Below the pieces are notes generated by a model. The model did not search any database and was not told the DNA's origin. It worked only from the letters and a program-made list of their open reading frames with translations. Both the position numbers and the translations under genes were made by a program. A DNA stretch of 64,000 nucleotides from Haliclona indistincta (Eukaryota > Porifera > Demospongiae > Haplosclerida > Chalinidae). The stretch lies in NCBI GenBank assembly GCA_964017065.1, contig OZ024786.1, forward strand, positions 5,309,781 through 5,373,780, given 5' to 3'. Of the stretch, positions 30,756-42,080 are shown one piece after another. Numbering within the stretch: the stretch's first letter is position 1; every line of letters starts with the position of its first letter.

Positions 30756-30959
30756 CTGGGAAGAAAGGAGAGAGGGGAGTGTCATGATGTTGTCTTCTTG
30801 TAGGCACATCAAGAGACAGCACTCCATCTCTGATGAAGATGGACAGTCACGCCCAGCTACAGGTCTTCTGTACAAACAGCTTGTATCTTTATTACAACAG
30901 CTTGTGCATTGCATATCATTTACATGTTACTATGTTACTGTTACTATGTTACTATGCTA

Positions 30960-31190
30960 CTACTATCCATGGATTTGCTGCTTGTATAATTCCATGGTTC
31001 TGCTGCTTGCATGCTTCCATATAGAGCTCCTGCTTTTGTGCTTCCATAGATTTCCTGCTTGTGTGCTTCCATAGTTCTGCAGCGCTGCTTGCACTTCTAT
31101 GTTTCATCAAGCTTCCATGAAAATGTTGCTTACAGTTGCATGTTTCCACCATGGTTTTACTGATCATGCTTCCATGATTTGTGCGGTGAT
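30960..31190. repeat. Degenerate repeat of GCTTCCATAG...CTGCTTG
   Basis: Six or more loose copies of a 25-35-base unit with TGCTTCCAT and CTGCTTG. Frames across it on both strands have no support. Confidence 0.5.
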
Positions 31191-31428
31191 AGAGAAAGAT
31201 GGAGAGTGGGGTGATGGGGTAGATATTTCCGCTTACTGTAGCAAGACAGGTCTCGCAGTTGTTCAAATCAGAAATCAGCCTACAACGACATTCTACCTGA
31301 TTGGTGAAGGTGGCCAAGAAATCAAGAATGCTAGACTTACTATAATTGAAAGGACCATTTTGAGTACTCTAAATCTTGCTAGTAAACAACTATCTAAGCA
31401 AGAAAACTATTTGATTTTCCATGTGTAA
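31190..31428 (+). pseudogene. OTU-like exon fragment (tentative)
   Basis: Encodes VIEKDGEWGDGVDISAYCSK, LAVVQIRNQ, TTFYLIGEGGQ and a helical end, then stops. The W-G-D/E and following strand recall part of OTU deubiquitinases, but the catalytic Cys block is absent. Low confidence. Confidence 0.25.
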
Positions 31429-31876
31429 CTGCTGTGTGTAAATGTCATGAGAATTAAACGGCTGAAATTAGGCCTGCGCTTTTGAGAATACCTTGCTAAT
31501 GCTTCCAGGCAAAATATTTATTCTTTGCCAGAGACCCACCTAAGGACTTTATTATTTGCCAGAGCATGGCAGTTGTAGCACAAAGGGTTATCTCTGTAGA
31601 CAGATGAGGAAAACATGGATTCAACGATTGGGGTAATTCTAATAATGCTCGTGCAATGCAGCCGAGTGTTTTGTTTATGCGTATTGATAAAATTAACGAA
31701 TTCGGGTCTTTGAGATTGTCAAGATTGTTACTATAAGGGAAGCATGCAAGCAACTGATGGCAGACATTCAGAATCGATAATAAGGGACAATAGCCAATCC
31801 GATGACAAGTTACCTTCTCTCGCATCTTTGTACAACATCACCGCACGTAATATGAATACGAGGCGCGAAGCTCTGC
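31429..31876. other. No gene recognised
   Basis: A 109-codon minus-strand frame (31496-31825) is the only long one; it shows no motif I know. Confidence 0.3.
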
Positions 31877-32360
31877 ATGTTCCAGTCACTCGTTACAATG
31901 GCTACTTCAATGCATCAAGCTGACGATATTTCCGAGCTTTCTCAGCAACAAACCCGTTCTTTTCAGAGCGAACCTCAACCCAGCAAACGTCTGACATCTC
32001 AGGTGAGTGTACAACAGAACTACTATTGTGTAATGTGTGTAAATACTGCAATAATATAATGTACATGTACAGGCATCCACTTCAAGTGCTGCTGTGCCCG
32101 ATAGCAAACGCAAGGCAAAATATCCACCAAAATCAGACCGAGCAAGCTATTCAAGTATATTGAAGAAAGAGAGGGCAACAACAGCAATATCAAGAAGATG
32201 GAATCCTGTCGAGTCACCTGAGCACACTCCTACTATCAGCGGTAGTTGCATAATGAACATGACGGAACTATCTGTTAAAACTTGTCTGAGAGAGGCAAAT
32301 GCAACTAACCTGATTTGGAGCTCAATTCCTATATTGTTGAAATACAATACTCAAAGCTAG
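31877..32360 (+). CDS. Unrecognised two-exon N-terminal gene fragment
   Basis: Exon 31877-32002 (or from ATG 31898) and exon from 32073 join in phase. They encode MATSMHQADDISELSQQQ, then a basic Ser-rich stretch with DSKRKAKYPPKSDRASYSS and SRRWNPVESPEH. A donor-like GGTAGT at about 32240 may end exon 2. If not spliced, the frame runs to 32360. It looks like a disordered nuclear N-terminus. No domain. Confidence 0.35.
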
Positions 32361-32535
32361 GGGAGTAGAAAAGAAAACCCGGATAGCCGGAACAGTCGGA
32401 ACGCCCGGAACACACTGAAATCACCCATCATGAATAAAAATTAATATTATTATACTGTCGGCGGGGACCGTACCGGGGAAAAACTCGTTGCGTCACCGCG
32501 CACATGCCTTCTCTATATAGCGCTACCTTCTTCTC

Positions 32536-32599
32536 GACCTTCCAACTACCTTCTCGCCTTCCAACTACCGTCGCTCGCCTTCCAACTACCTTCTCCTCT
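32536..32599. repeat. Short tandem CCTTCCAACTACC(T/G)TC repeat
   Basis: Three 20-odd-base units just upstream of the ATG at 32602; C/T-rich, with possible promoter or 5' UTR role. Confidence 0.5.
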
Positions 32600-32601
32600 A
32601 G

Positions 32602-33351
32602 ATGGATGTAATCGTAATAGACAGCAGTGACGTTGAAAGTGACTTTGACTTGTACGTGAGAGCACCTAGTAGAAATTATGTATGCACGATGTTTAATAGT
32701 AACCCGTTTTTACTGCAGTGACTCAGACTGTGATGGTTATCTCCTTTCGCATCAGCGGCCCAAAACAGAAACTCTATGTACTCCAGACAGGTTAGTGTAT
32801 GCAAGCTATCAAGTAGGCGTGGTCATCAACATGCTGTTATTTTTTCATGAACTGCATTGTAGTAGGTGTTACTACACTTAGATCTCTATTAGTGCTGGAA
32901 GTTCCACCATTGCTTCTCCTAAATTAATTATTAGTTCTTCCATTACTTCTCCCAAGCTGATTACTAACACAAAGGTTTGTCTTATACATACTACTTTGTG
33001 CCTAACTTGTTTTGAACCAGAGAAGTGCAAGTGATGAGCCTTCAAGTTCTCGCCCTGCTAAGCGTAGAGTATGTACTAGTATCACATCTGTTATGTAATG
33101 TATTATTTTCTTAGCTGGAGTGTCTCCCAGAACCGTTTCCTATTCCTACTTTTCGTTCGACTACTGAATGCAATTTGCGTCAAAAAGTGCTAATAGATGG
33201 AGACCGTCGCTACATAGTGCAAACCTTGGCTACTGTTTTGATGACTCACATACAACGCCCCTCACTGATTCACATGTGGGAATGGTTTCTTTTTTTAAAG
33301 TTGCTCAAAGACATTATAAATTATAAAAAATATGGGTGCAAACCTGAATGA
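32602..33351 (+). CDS. Five-exon gene with SUMO-interaction-like start and PFPIPTFRS domain, 162 aa
   Basis: Exons 32602-32651, 32719-32790, 32893-32974, 33021-33068 and 33115-33351 join in phase. The N-terminus MDVIVIDSSDVESDFD has a hydrophobic VIVI core followed by acidic/Ser residues, as in SUMO-interaction motifs. A Ser-rich linker leads to LECLPEPFPIPTFRS and VLIDGDRRYIVQTLATVLM, HIQRPS. I recall this block, with 'iVQtLAT' and a following 'yPfL', from multicopy transposon-associated proteins; the gene at 19164 has the related FPFPTHYRSDI. Here the domain is cut by a stop soon after RPS, so the gene may be truncated or continue by splicing within the last exon. Confidence 0.5.
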
Positions 33352-35118
33352 AGAAGCAAAAGACGAGAGCAGCATGATCCGCCACCTTGCTTAGGTTGAT
33401 AAAAAAACATTTTAATAAGGAAAGTTGTATCCCAGTAACCCATACAGCTCACAGTACATGTTCAGCTGAAAAGAGAGTTGTGTCTGTTGGTAACTAAGAA
33501 GGTTTTCCGTGTTAGAATTAGAATCCGTGTTGTAATGGCTAGAAACACATTTGTACTATGTGGCAGTTATACATGCTCTCATGCTGTGCCCTGTTAGACG
33601 TTGATCTACTCCCAGTCGCCAAGTGCACTAGGCGCTCATTTTCTTACTCTCTGACTCGTCCTGTCACTGTCAAACGAATCCACTCTCCTGCACATTCCGA
33701 TATTTTCCCCCTGAAGATATCCACTACTTTGCCAAGAAAGGTTAGTTGGCTTCTTATTAAACTAGTTACAAACCGATCAGTTGATTTTCGCCTATAGGCT
33801 TTATATGTGTCAATAGTCATGTGTAATCTTTTCTCCTTTCAAGGATGGCTCCTGGGTGTAGAGAACCGGATGGAGTATGAGCTATTGCTAAATGCCAAAC
33901 GATCCCAATGTTTATGTTCGGCAGAAATGGACAACTCTAGATCTGAAGATATTCTAGATCAATCAGCAATGCAGTTGATATCCAACTTTTTTGAAGTATC
34001 TATAAGTATATATCAAGCTGACCAATATTTCTTCACGTTACTACTATTAGTAAATGCTGTACGATGGGCATGTAGTACCGGAAGAATGTTACGAATTTTC
34101 TCCGAACCACCAGCAACAGCTTCAACCGCCGGCCCATCCTGGAAGCGGTATGGAGATTCTGCTATTATATGACATCATCGAGTCAAAGAACTTTTTACTC
34201 CGATGTATAGTAGAGTTAAGAACGGAACAGGCCGCTTGCCCCTGAAGTATGTGCTCCTTGAGGCACAACACGCCATGCTTCATCGAAAAGCAAGTAATAT
34301 AAAGCTGTTTCGACTTAATGCTTATCTGTAAAAACAGCACAATTGCATCTGGAGGGAGAAACACTAGAAATTGACAAGTATGAGGAGTTCAGTCTCACAA
34401 ATTGCCGAACTTTGTCAATGGATCAATCTGAGGCTTCCCAGTTCGTATGGCAGTTGTCACAGTGAATAGTATTCTGTTGTTCACAGAATTGCTAGTAAGG
34501 GCAATTCCACAGCCCTTGACCACATTGTCAGGCTCGAAATCACAGTATGATAAAAAATCTAGAATTACAGTGGTATCCTTTTATTTTTCTAAAACTTGTA
34601 CACAAGAAGTGTTAACTTAACTGATAATAATTGTTTTATCAACAGCAATAATAGTGAAATTGAAAGCAATTAACTAGTAAATAAATCAATAGTCTTATAA
34701 CATAATATTAATTGTATCAGCTGTATAAATACCACTGCTTTGTAATTAGGTTACGAAAAGAATTAAAGCTATCCTTTCCTTTCAAATAATAATAATTATA
34801 TTACTACATGTAGCTCTTTCACAATGACACATTGCTATACAAACAAGCTACTGTAACAAGGACATTAATTATTCATTGACTGTTGCTATATAATCACTGC
34901 TCATTTATTCATTGTATAATCATTTGACACACCTACGTTATTTTGATATGACCATGTGCTATGTTGAATGAAATATAATCAGTTTCTCTCTTGAACAAGA
35001 TTACATTGGAGGTTTAGACCGAGATAGATCCTCGACCATCGGAGCTGTAGAAGGCGCTCATCGACAATAATTCGTCCTACAGTTCTGTATTTGGTAGCTG
35101 TTCCACGCTAGATATAGA
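33352..35118. other. Possible short exons of unknown genes; mostly AT-rich intergenic
   Basis: 33596-33740 (VDLLPVAKCTRRSFSYSL... then a GGTTAG donor) and 33844-34010 (GWLLGVENRMEYELLLNAKR...) are exon-like, as is about 34345-34465 (ETLEIDKYEEFSLTN). They do not join into a recognisable protein. 34465-35000 shows no gene. Confidence 0.25.
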
Positions 35119-35880
35119 ATGAGCCTGGACGGCGAGAACCCTGAGAGATCTTCTCCACGTGATAATGGTGACACAGTGAGGGCCAAGGTTTACCCTTTGT
35201 CGTCGAAGAGGCTGACTCAGTCTCATCTTAAGGCACTGGGGACAGCTCTAGGAGTTCCCACGACAGCGACAGCAGAAGATATCAGACTGATGATCGGCAG
35301 GGCGTTGTCGGACATGGGCAAGGAGCAGCAGAATGTCGAAGTAGTGCACCACAAGCAGTCGAGTGGCAGCAGAAGCATTGGCCTCAGAGATGAAAACGGG
35401 ATATTCCTCGAGGTGAACTGTGAACCAGTCGTGACGGCGAGTCCTACAGCCTCGAGCGATGACGAAGAGGAAGACGATGGGGAACGCTCTGGAAGCAGTG
35501 AGACAGCTAACCTGACATCATGGGAAGAAACAGCTGAGACCGAGCAGGAGCGCACGAATAAACAAGAGCTACTAGAATGTCGTGTGGAGCTAGCTGAGAC
35601 TAGGAACGCGCTTGATGCTGAGGTACAGAAAACACAAGCCCTAGAGTCAGAACTTACATCAAAATTAGAGGAGGTGAGTGAACTGAAGGCGAGGTATGAG
35701 TGTGAGAGAGAAAAATCCCGTAGAACCTGGATTGTAATGCCATTCGTAATGATTGCAATATCATTGATAGTAACCATAATATTTATATCGTTATGTGTGA
35801 CTATGTGTATAACACGCCACATTAACCGATCGCGAATTTCACCAGAAACTAATAATTTTCATACTGTTGCTTTGTTGTAA
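35119..35880 (+). CDS. SAP-like/coiled-coil/C-terminal transmembrane protein, 253 aa
   Basis: Uninterrupted single-exon frame. Residues about 22-60 have VYPLSSKRLTQSHLKALGTA and TTATAEDIRLMIGRAL, a helix-turn-helix pattern like SAP motifs. I recall similar 'YPLxSKRLT...LGLPT' starts in multicopy ORFs of corals and sponges, often next to transposons. An acidic stretch (SDDEEEDDGERSGSSE, about 113-130) and a coiled coil (about 140-195, ELLECRVELAETRNALDAEV) follow. Then a strong transmembrane helix (IVMPFVMIAISLIVTIIFIS, about 208-232) and a short tail. That makes it a tail-anchored protein, which is odd for a SAP-type DNA-binding start. The frame looks intact. Confidence 0.55.
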   Translation: MSLDGENPERSSPRDNGDTVRAKVYPLSSKRLTQSHLKALGTALGVPTTATAEDIRLMIGRALSDMGKEQQNVEVVHHKQSSGSRSIGLRDENGIFLEVNCEPVVTASPTASSDDEEEDDGERSGSSETANLTSWEETAETEQERTNKQELLECRVELAETRNALDAEVQKTQALESELTSKLEEVSELKARYECEREKSRRTWIVMPFVMIAISLIVTIIFISLCVTMCITRHINRSRISPETNNFHTVALL

Positions 35881-36089
35881 TTACATTAATTCATTAATAA
35901 TTTTTGGTTATTATTTATTTTATTTCTTTTTATTGAGTTATGGAACAGTATTGTGGGGGAAGTGCTCTCCGCTCTCAGTAAATATGAGCAAATATCTTTA
36001 GTACATGGTGTCATCATGTTCAGTCCCTCATCGAAAGAAGATAAATCTACTTACAACAATTTTTAAACTTCAAGTACTAATTAACATTC

Positions 36090-38200
36090 AGGTGAAATTC
36101 TGGTAAAGGTGGTAAAGGTGGTAAAGGTGAAATTCTGCGGGAAACCTGGCGTCAAGATGTAAAGGAGAGGAAAGCTTTTCATAGTGACCAGTTAAACAAT
36201 GGTTAGTAGCTAAGAAAAATGACTTCTTTAATTACATTTTATTATACAGTAACGGGAAAAACAAGTAATAAATGGAGTTTGATTAGAATTAGAATGGGTA
36301 AACATAATTATAATAATCATGTACAATACTAAAAATGCAATGCATGTATTCTGTAGCTCTTGCAGTCTACTCTCGTTCACCATCTGCCTACGAAGCACTT
36401 CAGAGTTTTAACATACTTCAGTTACCAGGTACGACCACACTTAAAAGCTATACAAGGAGTAACAAAGAAGCAGCTGGTGAATGTTCTCATAGACTGATGA
36501 ACGAGTACTGTATGATGCACTAGTGCAGCAACACATCAAGGAGAATAGACCTCATCCACCTCTGTATGAAGGGGCTCTAATAGCAGATGAAGTTAAAGTT
36601 GCTGCTAAACTACACTGGAATAGTCGTGACGACTCCATTATTGGGCACTCTATGACTGCAGAAGAAATGGCTACACTTCAAGATCTGTACGAGCAACTTG
36701 GTCAAGATCCTTAAGTAAAAAAAGCAGATTATGTCATGCAGACACTTTGGAGAGACCATTCATCTGATCGTGATATAGTGGGCCCCTTCTACACTAGTTC
36801 AGGGCCATTCAGTGCCAAACACATGCTTGCTTGCATTTTGGATTCCTTCAGGCAATTTCATGCTTTCGGATTCAAAATCTCTCTTCTTGTTGTTGATGGT
36901 GCCAGCACAAACTTACTATGCTCAAGCTATTAGTAGGACACCAAGGTGTTTTTGGACACGACAAGACCAAAAAAGATCCTCGCGTGATTCCTACTAGCTT
37001 TACGAACCCCTTCAGTGGTGATAGAGTTTTTATCACCATTTGCCCCACACATCAAGTAAGTACATAACGTATTGAATTACATAGTGCTTAATAATGCATA
37101 CAATTATGATCAGCTCAAGAACATGATAGCAGCTCTTTACAAATCTCATCAAGGTGGAGTAAATCAATTCAAAATATCTGGCATAAGATTTGGATGGGAA
37201 GCAATTGAAGATATGCTCAAAAGAGAAGTATCCCGAATGCAAAGGAATGAACTACCACGAGTGCCAGGACTAAAGGAAAGTTATGTATACAGGGACCCTT
37301 GGACAAGATTAAATGTAGCACCAGCAAAGATAATGCAGGTATGACTTTCTGTAATAACAGTCACGTTTATGATCATGGTTATATAGCAAGAGTATGTCCT
37401 CGCCGAGCTGGAAGAGTATGCCTCAATACAGCCTGTACCGGCTGATGCAGCAGAAGTCATGGAGTTAGTAAAATATCTGAAGGCATGTAATATGTTATTC
37501 GAAAGAGGGATCCTTGGAAAGAAAGTCTTTATCAAAACTATGGACAGTCCTATAGTCAAGAGTATGGATTCTGGATTTCGCTATTTCTTACAGTGGTTAG
37601 ATGAAAAACTTGATGATGGTAGGTTATATCACACCTCTGCTCTCACACTTTACAATTATTGTAATTCTTTTCAATTGTAGGTTATTCCATAACTGAGACT
37701 ACACAACGTCCATTTTTGGCTTGGCAGACTTGGGACTTATTGAGAATCATGTACTATGGTTTCGAGACTTCAGCGAAAGTTTTCTAGCAAGGCATCCTGG
37801 GTACACAATCTTTCCAATCAGGCTGAATGGAAGTGCTATAGAGACATTTTTTAGTCAACTAAAGCATACCACATCAGGACAATTATCAAGTGCAAACTAT
37901 AGTGCTGCACGTGCAGCCATTCTTACGCGAGGGTCTGTTACCCAAAAGAAGAAGTCTGACACTTACAGAAGTTCACAATTGCACATTCGTTCACATCCAT
38001 TACAGAAGACTAAGTATAGCAGAAAGTAGCATACACATGCATGTTTGTCACAGATTGGGAGAAGACGTTTTAATGATGATTCACCTATGCCACACACATC
38101 ACCATCAATATTAATGATTATTGGTCGTCACCTTCACAGCTTCAGTCACCATCACCTAGTCGAACTACTCCAAGTCGATATGTTGCAAATTTTGCTCGCA
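36090..38200 (+). pseudogene. P-element/THAP9-like transposase remnant A
   Basis: Pieces in order: WRQDVKERKAFHSDQLNN (about 36150), SPSAYEALQSFNILQLPG (36375), ADEVKVAAKLHWNSRDDSII (36580), MQTLWRDHSSDRDIVGPFYT (36736), LLVVDGASTN (36888), FGWEAIEDMLKREVSRM (37190), WTRLNVAPAKIMQ (37300), YVLAELEEYASIQ (37390), FLAWQTWDLL (37710), GYTIFPIRLNGSAIETFFSQ (37800) and a Ser-rich tail to about 38190. This follows the RNase H-like transposase of P-element relatives, with the DEV and DGAS acidic residues. Several stops (TAA at 36712; TAG TAG at 36931) and frame changes make it dead. Intron-like gaps remain at about 37060 and 37345. Confidence 0.65.
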
Positions 38201-38640
38201 TGCAATGATTTATTTTATTACTATAAACAGGAGCGCAATATGAGAGTGAGCGTCAAAGAAGGACAAAAATTGGGACAATAACAAGGCGAGTGGGCTCTGG
38301 AAGACCATAAAAAATAACCAGATAACTAACAACTATAAATATCACATAAAAACTCTTTAAAATTTGTTTGTCGGCCTATAGTCCAGTACCAATTGAATGT
38401 GTCAACTGATATATCGGTAGGCGTAGTGAAGTTTTTGCTCGATTACTGAATACATGTACTAATTCCCATAGCCAACACAGACTAAAAAAGATTTCGTCTC
38501 GTATGAAAAGGTAAGTATTTTTTCTCACAATGGTAGAGCTAAAATTATAGCATCTATATAGCAATAGCAATTATATCAATGCTAATCATTGCCCCAAGAG
38601 ATGCTTAAAAGAGGGAGCATAAGCGACTCGAAGTATCCAA

Positions 38641-39147
38641 GTGGATGTCGTAGTGAAATGGCCTGGGAGTGTACATGATGCACGTATGTTTGCGAATTCG
38701 AAACTGAACGACTGCCTTAAAAATGGACAAATACCCCATTGTCCTAGGCAGATTATCGAGGAAGAAGGCCCCATTCCTGTATTTTTTATTGGAGATCCGG
38801 CATATCCTTTGATGCCGTACTTGATGAAGGAGTATGCCGCTGGAGGATCAAAAGACTGTAAAGTTGTTGGAAGCAAGTGGGTTTATAAGGGCAAACTCGG
38901 CGAGAATAGATTGGTCGAACAATTCAAAGCCCGTGTGGTGACACAAGGCTATTCACAGAGAGCTGGGATTGTGCAATACTATATAAGTGAAGACATGATA
39001 GTGCTGTCATGTTTAATTGTGTATCGCTGTTGTGTTCTATTCATCCTTTGTGTATTCATGTTTTCATGTATTTTATGTATCACCTTTACTCAGCTCTTTC
39101 TAGCACATGTTCGTAGATCTTTCTGGAACTTCTCTCCATGTGTATAA
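38641..39147 (+). pseudogene. In-frame chimera of PIF/Harbinger and Copia fragments
   Basis: From [18 protein letters not shown] to [19 protein letters not shown] this is the central part of a DDE_Tnp_4 (PIF/Harbinger) nuclease, with the HD pair and the GDxAYP strand. From about 38853 the same frame continues [18 protein letters not shown] and [13 protein letters not shown], the start of a Copia-type reverse transcriptase. Neither domain is complete. The fused frame then runs into hydrophobic, likely non-coding sequence to 39147. The junction is near AGGATCAAAAGAC. Confidence 0.65.
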
Positions 39148-39399
39148 ATACCATTGTGTTCAGTTCTTTGATTCTATCTTGTGTTGAAGGCTAAAAACTA
39201 TTTTACTATCACAGTAAACTAAGGCTCATGGAAAGGAGGAAAGAGCTATGGAAAGGCAGCTCAAAACAAGAAGAATAGCTCTCACAAGCCACCAATTTAG
39301 AGTGTGGTAGCATCTTCGTCGTGTAGTGGGAGACCATAAGCTGACATTCGAATAAATATCGACTGTGTTAAGTAAAATTGAAGCATGCCTGAACAGCCG

Positions 39400-39804
39400 A
39401 CCCCTCGCTCCATTGAACACTCCGAATATTGACAGACTTGATGTTCTAACTCAGGAACATTTCTTGGTTGGTAGGCCACTTTGAACTCTACCCGATTCCT
39501 CTCTTCTATTTCGCTCCTATCTTTGTCAAATTTGGTTCGGCACTTCTGGCAGAGATGGTCCAGTGATTATCTCACTTCTATTAACAAGTACAACAAGTGG
39601 AAGTATCCAAACCGAAGCATTCAGTCAGGCGACTTAGTTATCGTTCGTGAAGACTCTCCAAAGCGGCCACTGGGACGAGTGTGTCGAGTTTATGAAGGCA
39701 GGGATGGTCTCGTTAGAGTCGCTATGATCAAGACTGCCTCTGGATCGTATAAAAGACCAGTGACTAAGCTTGCTCTGATATTGCCGGTTGAAGAGGACAA
39801 TTAG
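39400..39804 (+). pseudogene. BEL/Pao integrase C-terminus (DUF5641-like)
   Basis: RLDVLTQEHFLVGRPL (about 39430-39478) is followed, after a frame change, by LVRHFWQRWSSDYLTSI, IQSGDLVIVREDSPKRPLG, GRDGLVRVAMIKTASG and KRPVTKLALILPVEE. These match the tail of BEL/Pao integrases, where it follows the catalytic core. The frame change and the missing core make it a remnant. Confidence 0.65.
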
Positions 39805-39833
39805 CTAACCATTGACCACCGTAACTTTATTGT

Positions 39834-40431
39834 TTAACTCTTTAGTGACTGAATTATTTTGACGAAAATTCGGCTTGCTCTAAACTGACAGTTTGTCTTG
39901 CGATTTCTACAACATGCAGTACGCTAGCTGTTCCAAACTAGCACTGTTTTTTCCTGGCATGTCAAAGTTTACGACCATGTACTAAACTCTGAGTTGGCCA
40001 CTCCCAATTCGGAACAGAAGCCGCTTAAGTGCTGCGACCTCGTCATTTTTCAGCCAATTTTGGTCTTCGTTTAGCCCTGGTGACTGATACAAAAACCTGG
40101 TGGTGTCCAGGTGAGCAAACAGCATAGTTTAGACCATATTCTATGCCCAAGTATGCATTTAGGGGCATCCTGAAGCCCCAAAAATGCCGAAAGCGGCGAG
40201 GGGCTCCGCCCCTTCGAACCCCGGGTTAAAGGGGGGACACCCCCCTTTAAAAACCCCCCGTTCTATATATTTCAGTGGGGAGGGCGCAGCGAAAAACAGT
40301 GGGTTTTTTCAGGTCAAGTTAGCTTTTGCTTTATTTGACCTTTCTAGAGCACTTTTCACACTATTTATGACGTCTACAGTAGGTGGAGTCAATTATGACG
40401 GCTAAATCCGCTATAGGCCCTAAAGGGTTAA
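39834..40431. mobile_element. TTAA-flanked non-autonomous element, copy 1 (598 bp)
   Basis: Bounded by TTAA with inverted ends TTAACTCTTTAGTG / CCTAAAGGGTTAA, the TTAA target and CCCTTT-like ends of piggyBac-type elements. Contains a GC-rich hairpin around AAAGGGGGGACACCCCCCTTT (about 40228). The 73-codon frame inside is not a known protein. Confidence 0.75.
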
Positions 40432-40560
40432 TGAGTTTTCATCAAAAATTATAAATCTTGCTGGAATTGCTCCAAAGTTGTTGAAAATCAACTCTAAGTG
40501 TTTTAAACGTCATTTAAAATCAGTTTTGGATGACATGTGCGTTGAAGGATTATAAGGTGA

Positions 40561-41158
40561 TTAACTCTTTAGTGACTGAATTATTTTGACGAAAATTCGG
40601 CTTGCTCTAAACTGACAGTTTGTCTTGCGATTTCTACAACGTGCAGTACGCTAGCTGTTCCAAACTAGCACTGTTTTTTCCTGGCATGTCAAAGTTTACG
40701 ACCATGTACTAAACTCTGAGTTGGCCACTCCCAATTCGGAACAGAAGCCGCTTAAGTGCTGCGACCTCGTCATTTTTCAGCCAATTTTGGTCTTCGTTTA
40801 GCCCTGGTGACTGATACAAAAACCTGGTGGTGTCCAGGTGAGCAAACAGCATAGTTTAGACCATATTCTATGCCCAAGTATGCATTTAGGGGCATCCTGA
40901 AGCCCCAAAAATGCCGAAAGCGGCGAGGGGCTCCGCCCCTTCGAACCCCGGGTTAAAGGGGGGACACCCCCCTTTAAAAACCCCCCGTTCCATATATTTC
41001 AGTGGGGAGGGCGCAGCGAAAAACAGTGGGTTTTTTCAGGTCAAGTTAGCTTTTGCTTTATTTGACCTTTCTAGAGCACTTTTCACACTATTTATGACGT
41101 CTACAGTAGGTGGAGTCAATTATGACGGCTAAATCCGCTATAGGCCCTAAAGGGTTAA
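40561..41158. mobile_element. TTAA-flanked non-autonomous element, copy 2 (598 bp)
   Basis: Same length and almost every base identical to copy 1 (noted differences: A/G near 40641, T/C near 40990). The two are separated by 129 bp that could encode a LINE-like tail (FSSKIINLAGIAPKLL). Confidence 0.75.
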
Positions 41159-42080
41159 TCATGCATTTTCCTGCTGACTACTGTCTTCTACTATCTTATG
41201 ATTTATGACCGTTCGGTCTTGGCCGGCGGCATGTGTGAGCTTATTTCATTGTTTTTTAAATTTTACTCATATTGTGTACTCTATAATAAGAACAAGTTGT
41301 TCTGTTTTGAGTCAATTGGGATAACGTCTTTATCCGCCTGCATCTGCTTCCAGTTCTTTATGTTTATTATGTACTATTATACAGAGGTGATTCCCAGTCA
41401 GAAGATGATAGATATTTTCATTCACTTCATACCAACCTCGTAAAGTACAAGATAAGGAAGAAGAGGAGAAATATGTAGCTACAGAATATGAAGATAAGGA
41501 GGACCTAGGAGTGGCTACATTGACAGAGACCAAAGACAAATCCAGTATGATTGAAGTGTAAGTTGTCCGCCAATTATCACTCTTGTTAACTATCGGTCAT
41601 TCAGAACAATTAAAGTTGACAGTGGGGACATTGATGACTTTTTAAGGAAGCAATAAGTAATATAGATATACCTTGCTTCCTGACTACATGCCATTAATAT
41701 ATCTTACAGTGCAGGTTCTTGTCAGCAACCAATCAGGCTTTAGTCGCAAAAAAATTTCCAAGAAGTGCAGTCCACAAACTCACAGACTACACAAGCTGAA
41801 ATGACAGGTAAAATTTATATACATAGTTGTTATGCAACTCTTTTTGTTTTGCATACTGTTATAGAGGCACGCAAAATCTACTTTAAGTCATTAAGTGATG
41901 ACCAGCACAGGAGAGAGAGTGGCAAACATTCAGGACTCCAAAGATCACTTAAGTGTGCTTAAGCAGACAACAAAACAGGTAACATAATTTATATCCATAA
42001 AAAATCAATTATTAATTTTTCCACAGAAACTTCACAGGAGAAAAAAGATTCTTGAATCACCGGAAACTTCATCGAAGTTA
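41159..42080. other. Short exon-like pieces of unknown affinity
   Basis: About 41445-41560 (EEEEKYVATEYEDKEDLG), 41606-41656, 41708-41807 and 41864-41960 have GT/AG boundaries and acidic or basic content, but do not form a recognisable protein. Confidence 0.25.

Noticed and set aside
35223..35822. 199-codon minus-strand frame
   Set aside because: Shadow of the SAP-like/coiled-coil gene; Ser/Val-rich content is the complement of its acidic codons.
40184..41132. Two identical 73-codon frames in the TTAA elements
   Set aside because: Identity is due to element duplication; no known domain and poor coding composition.
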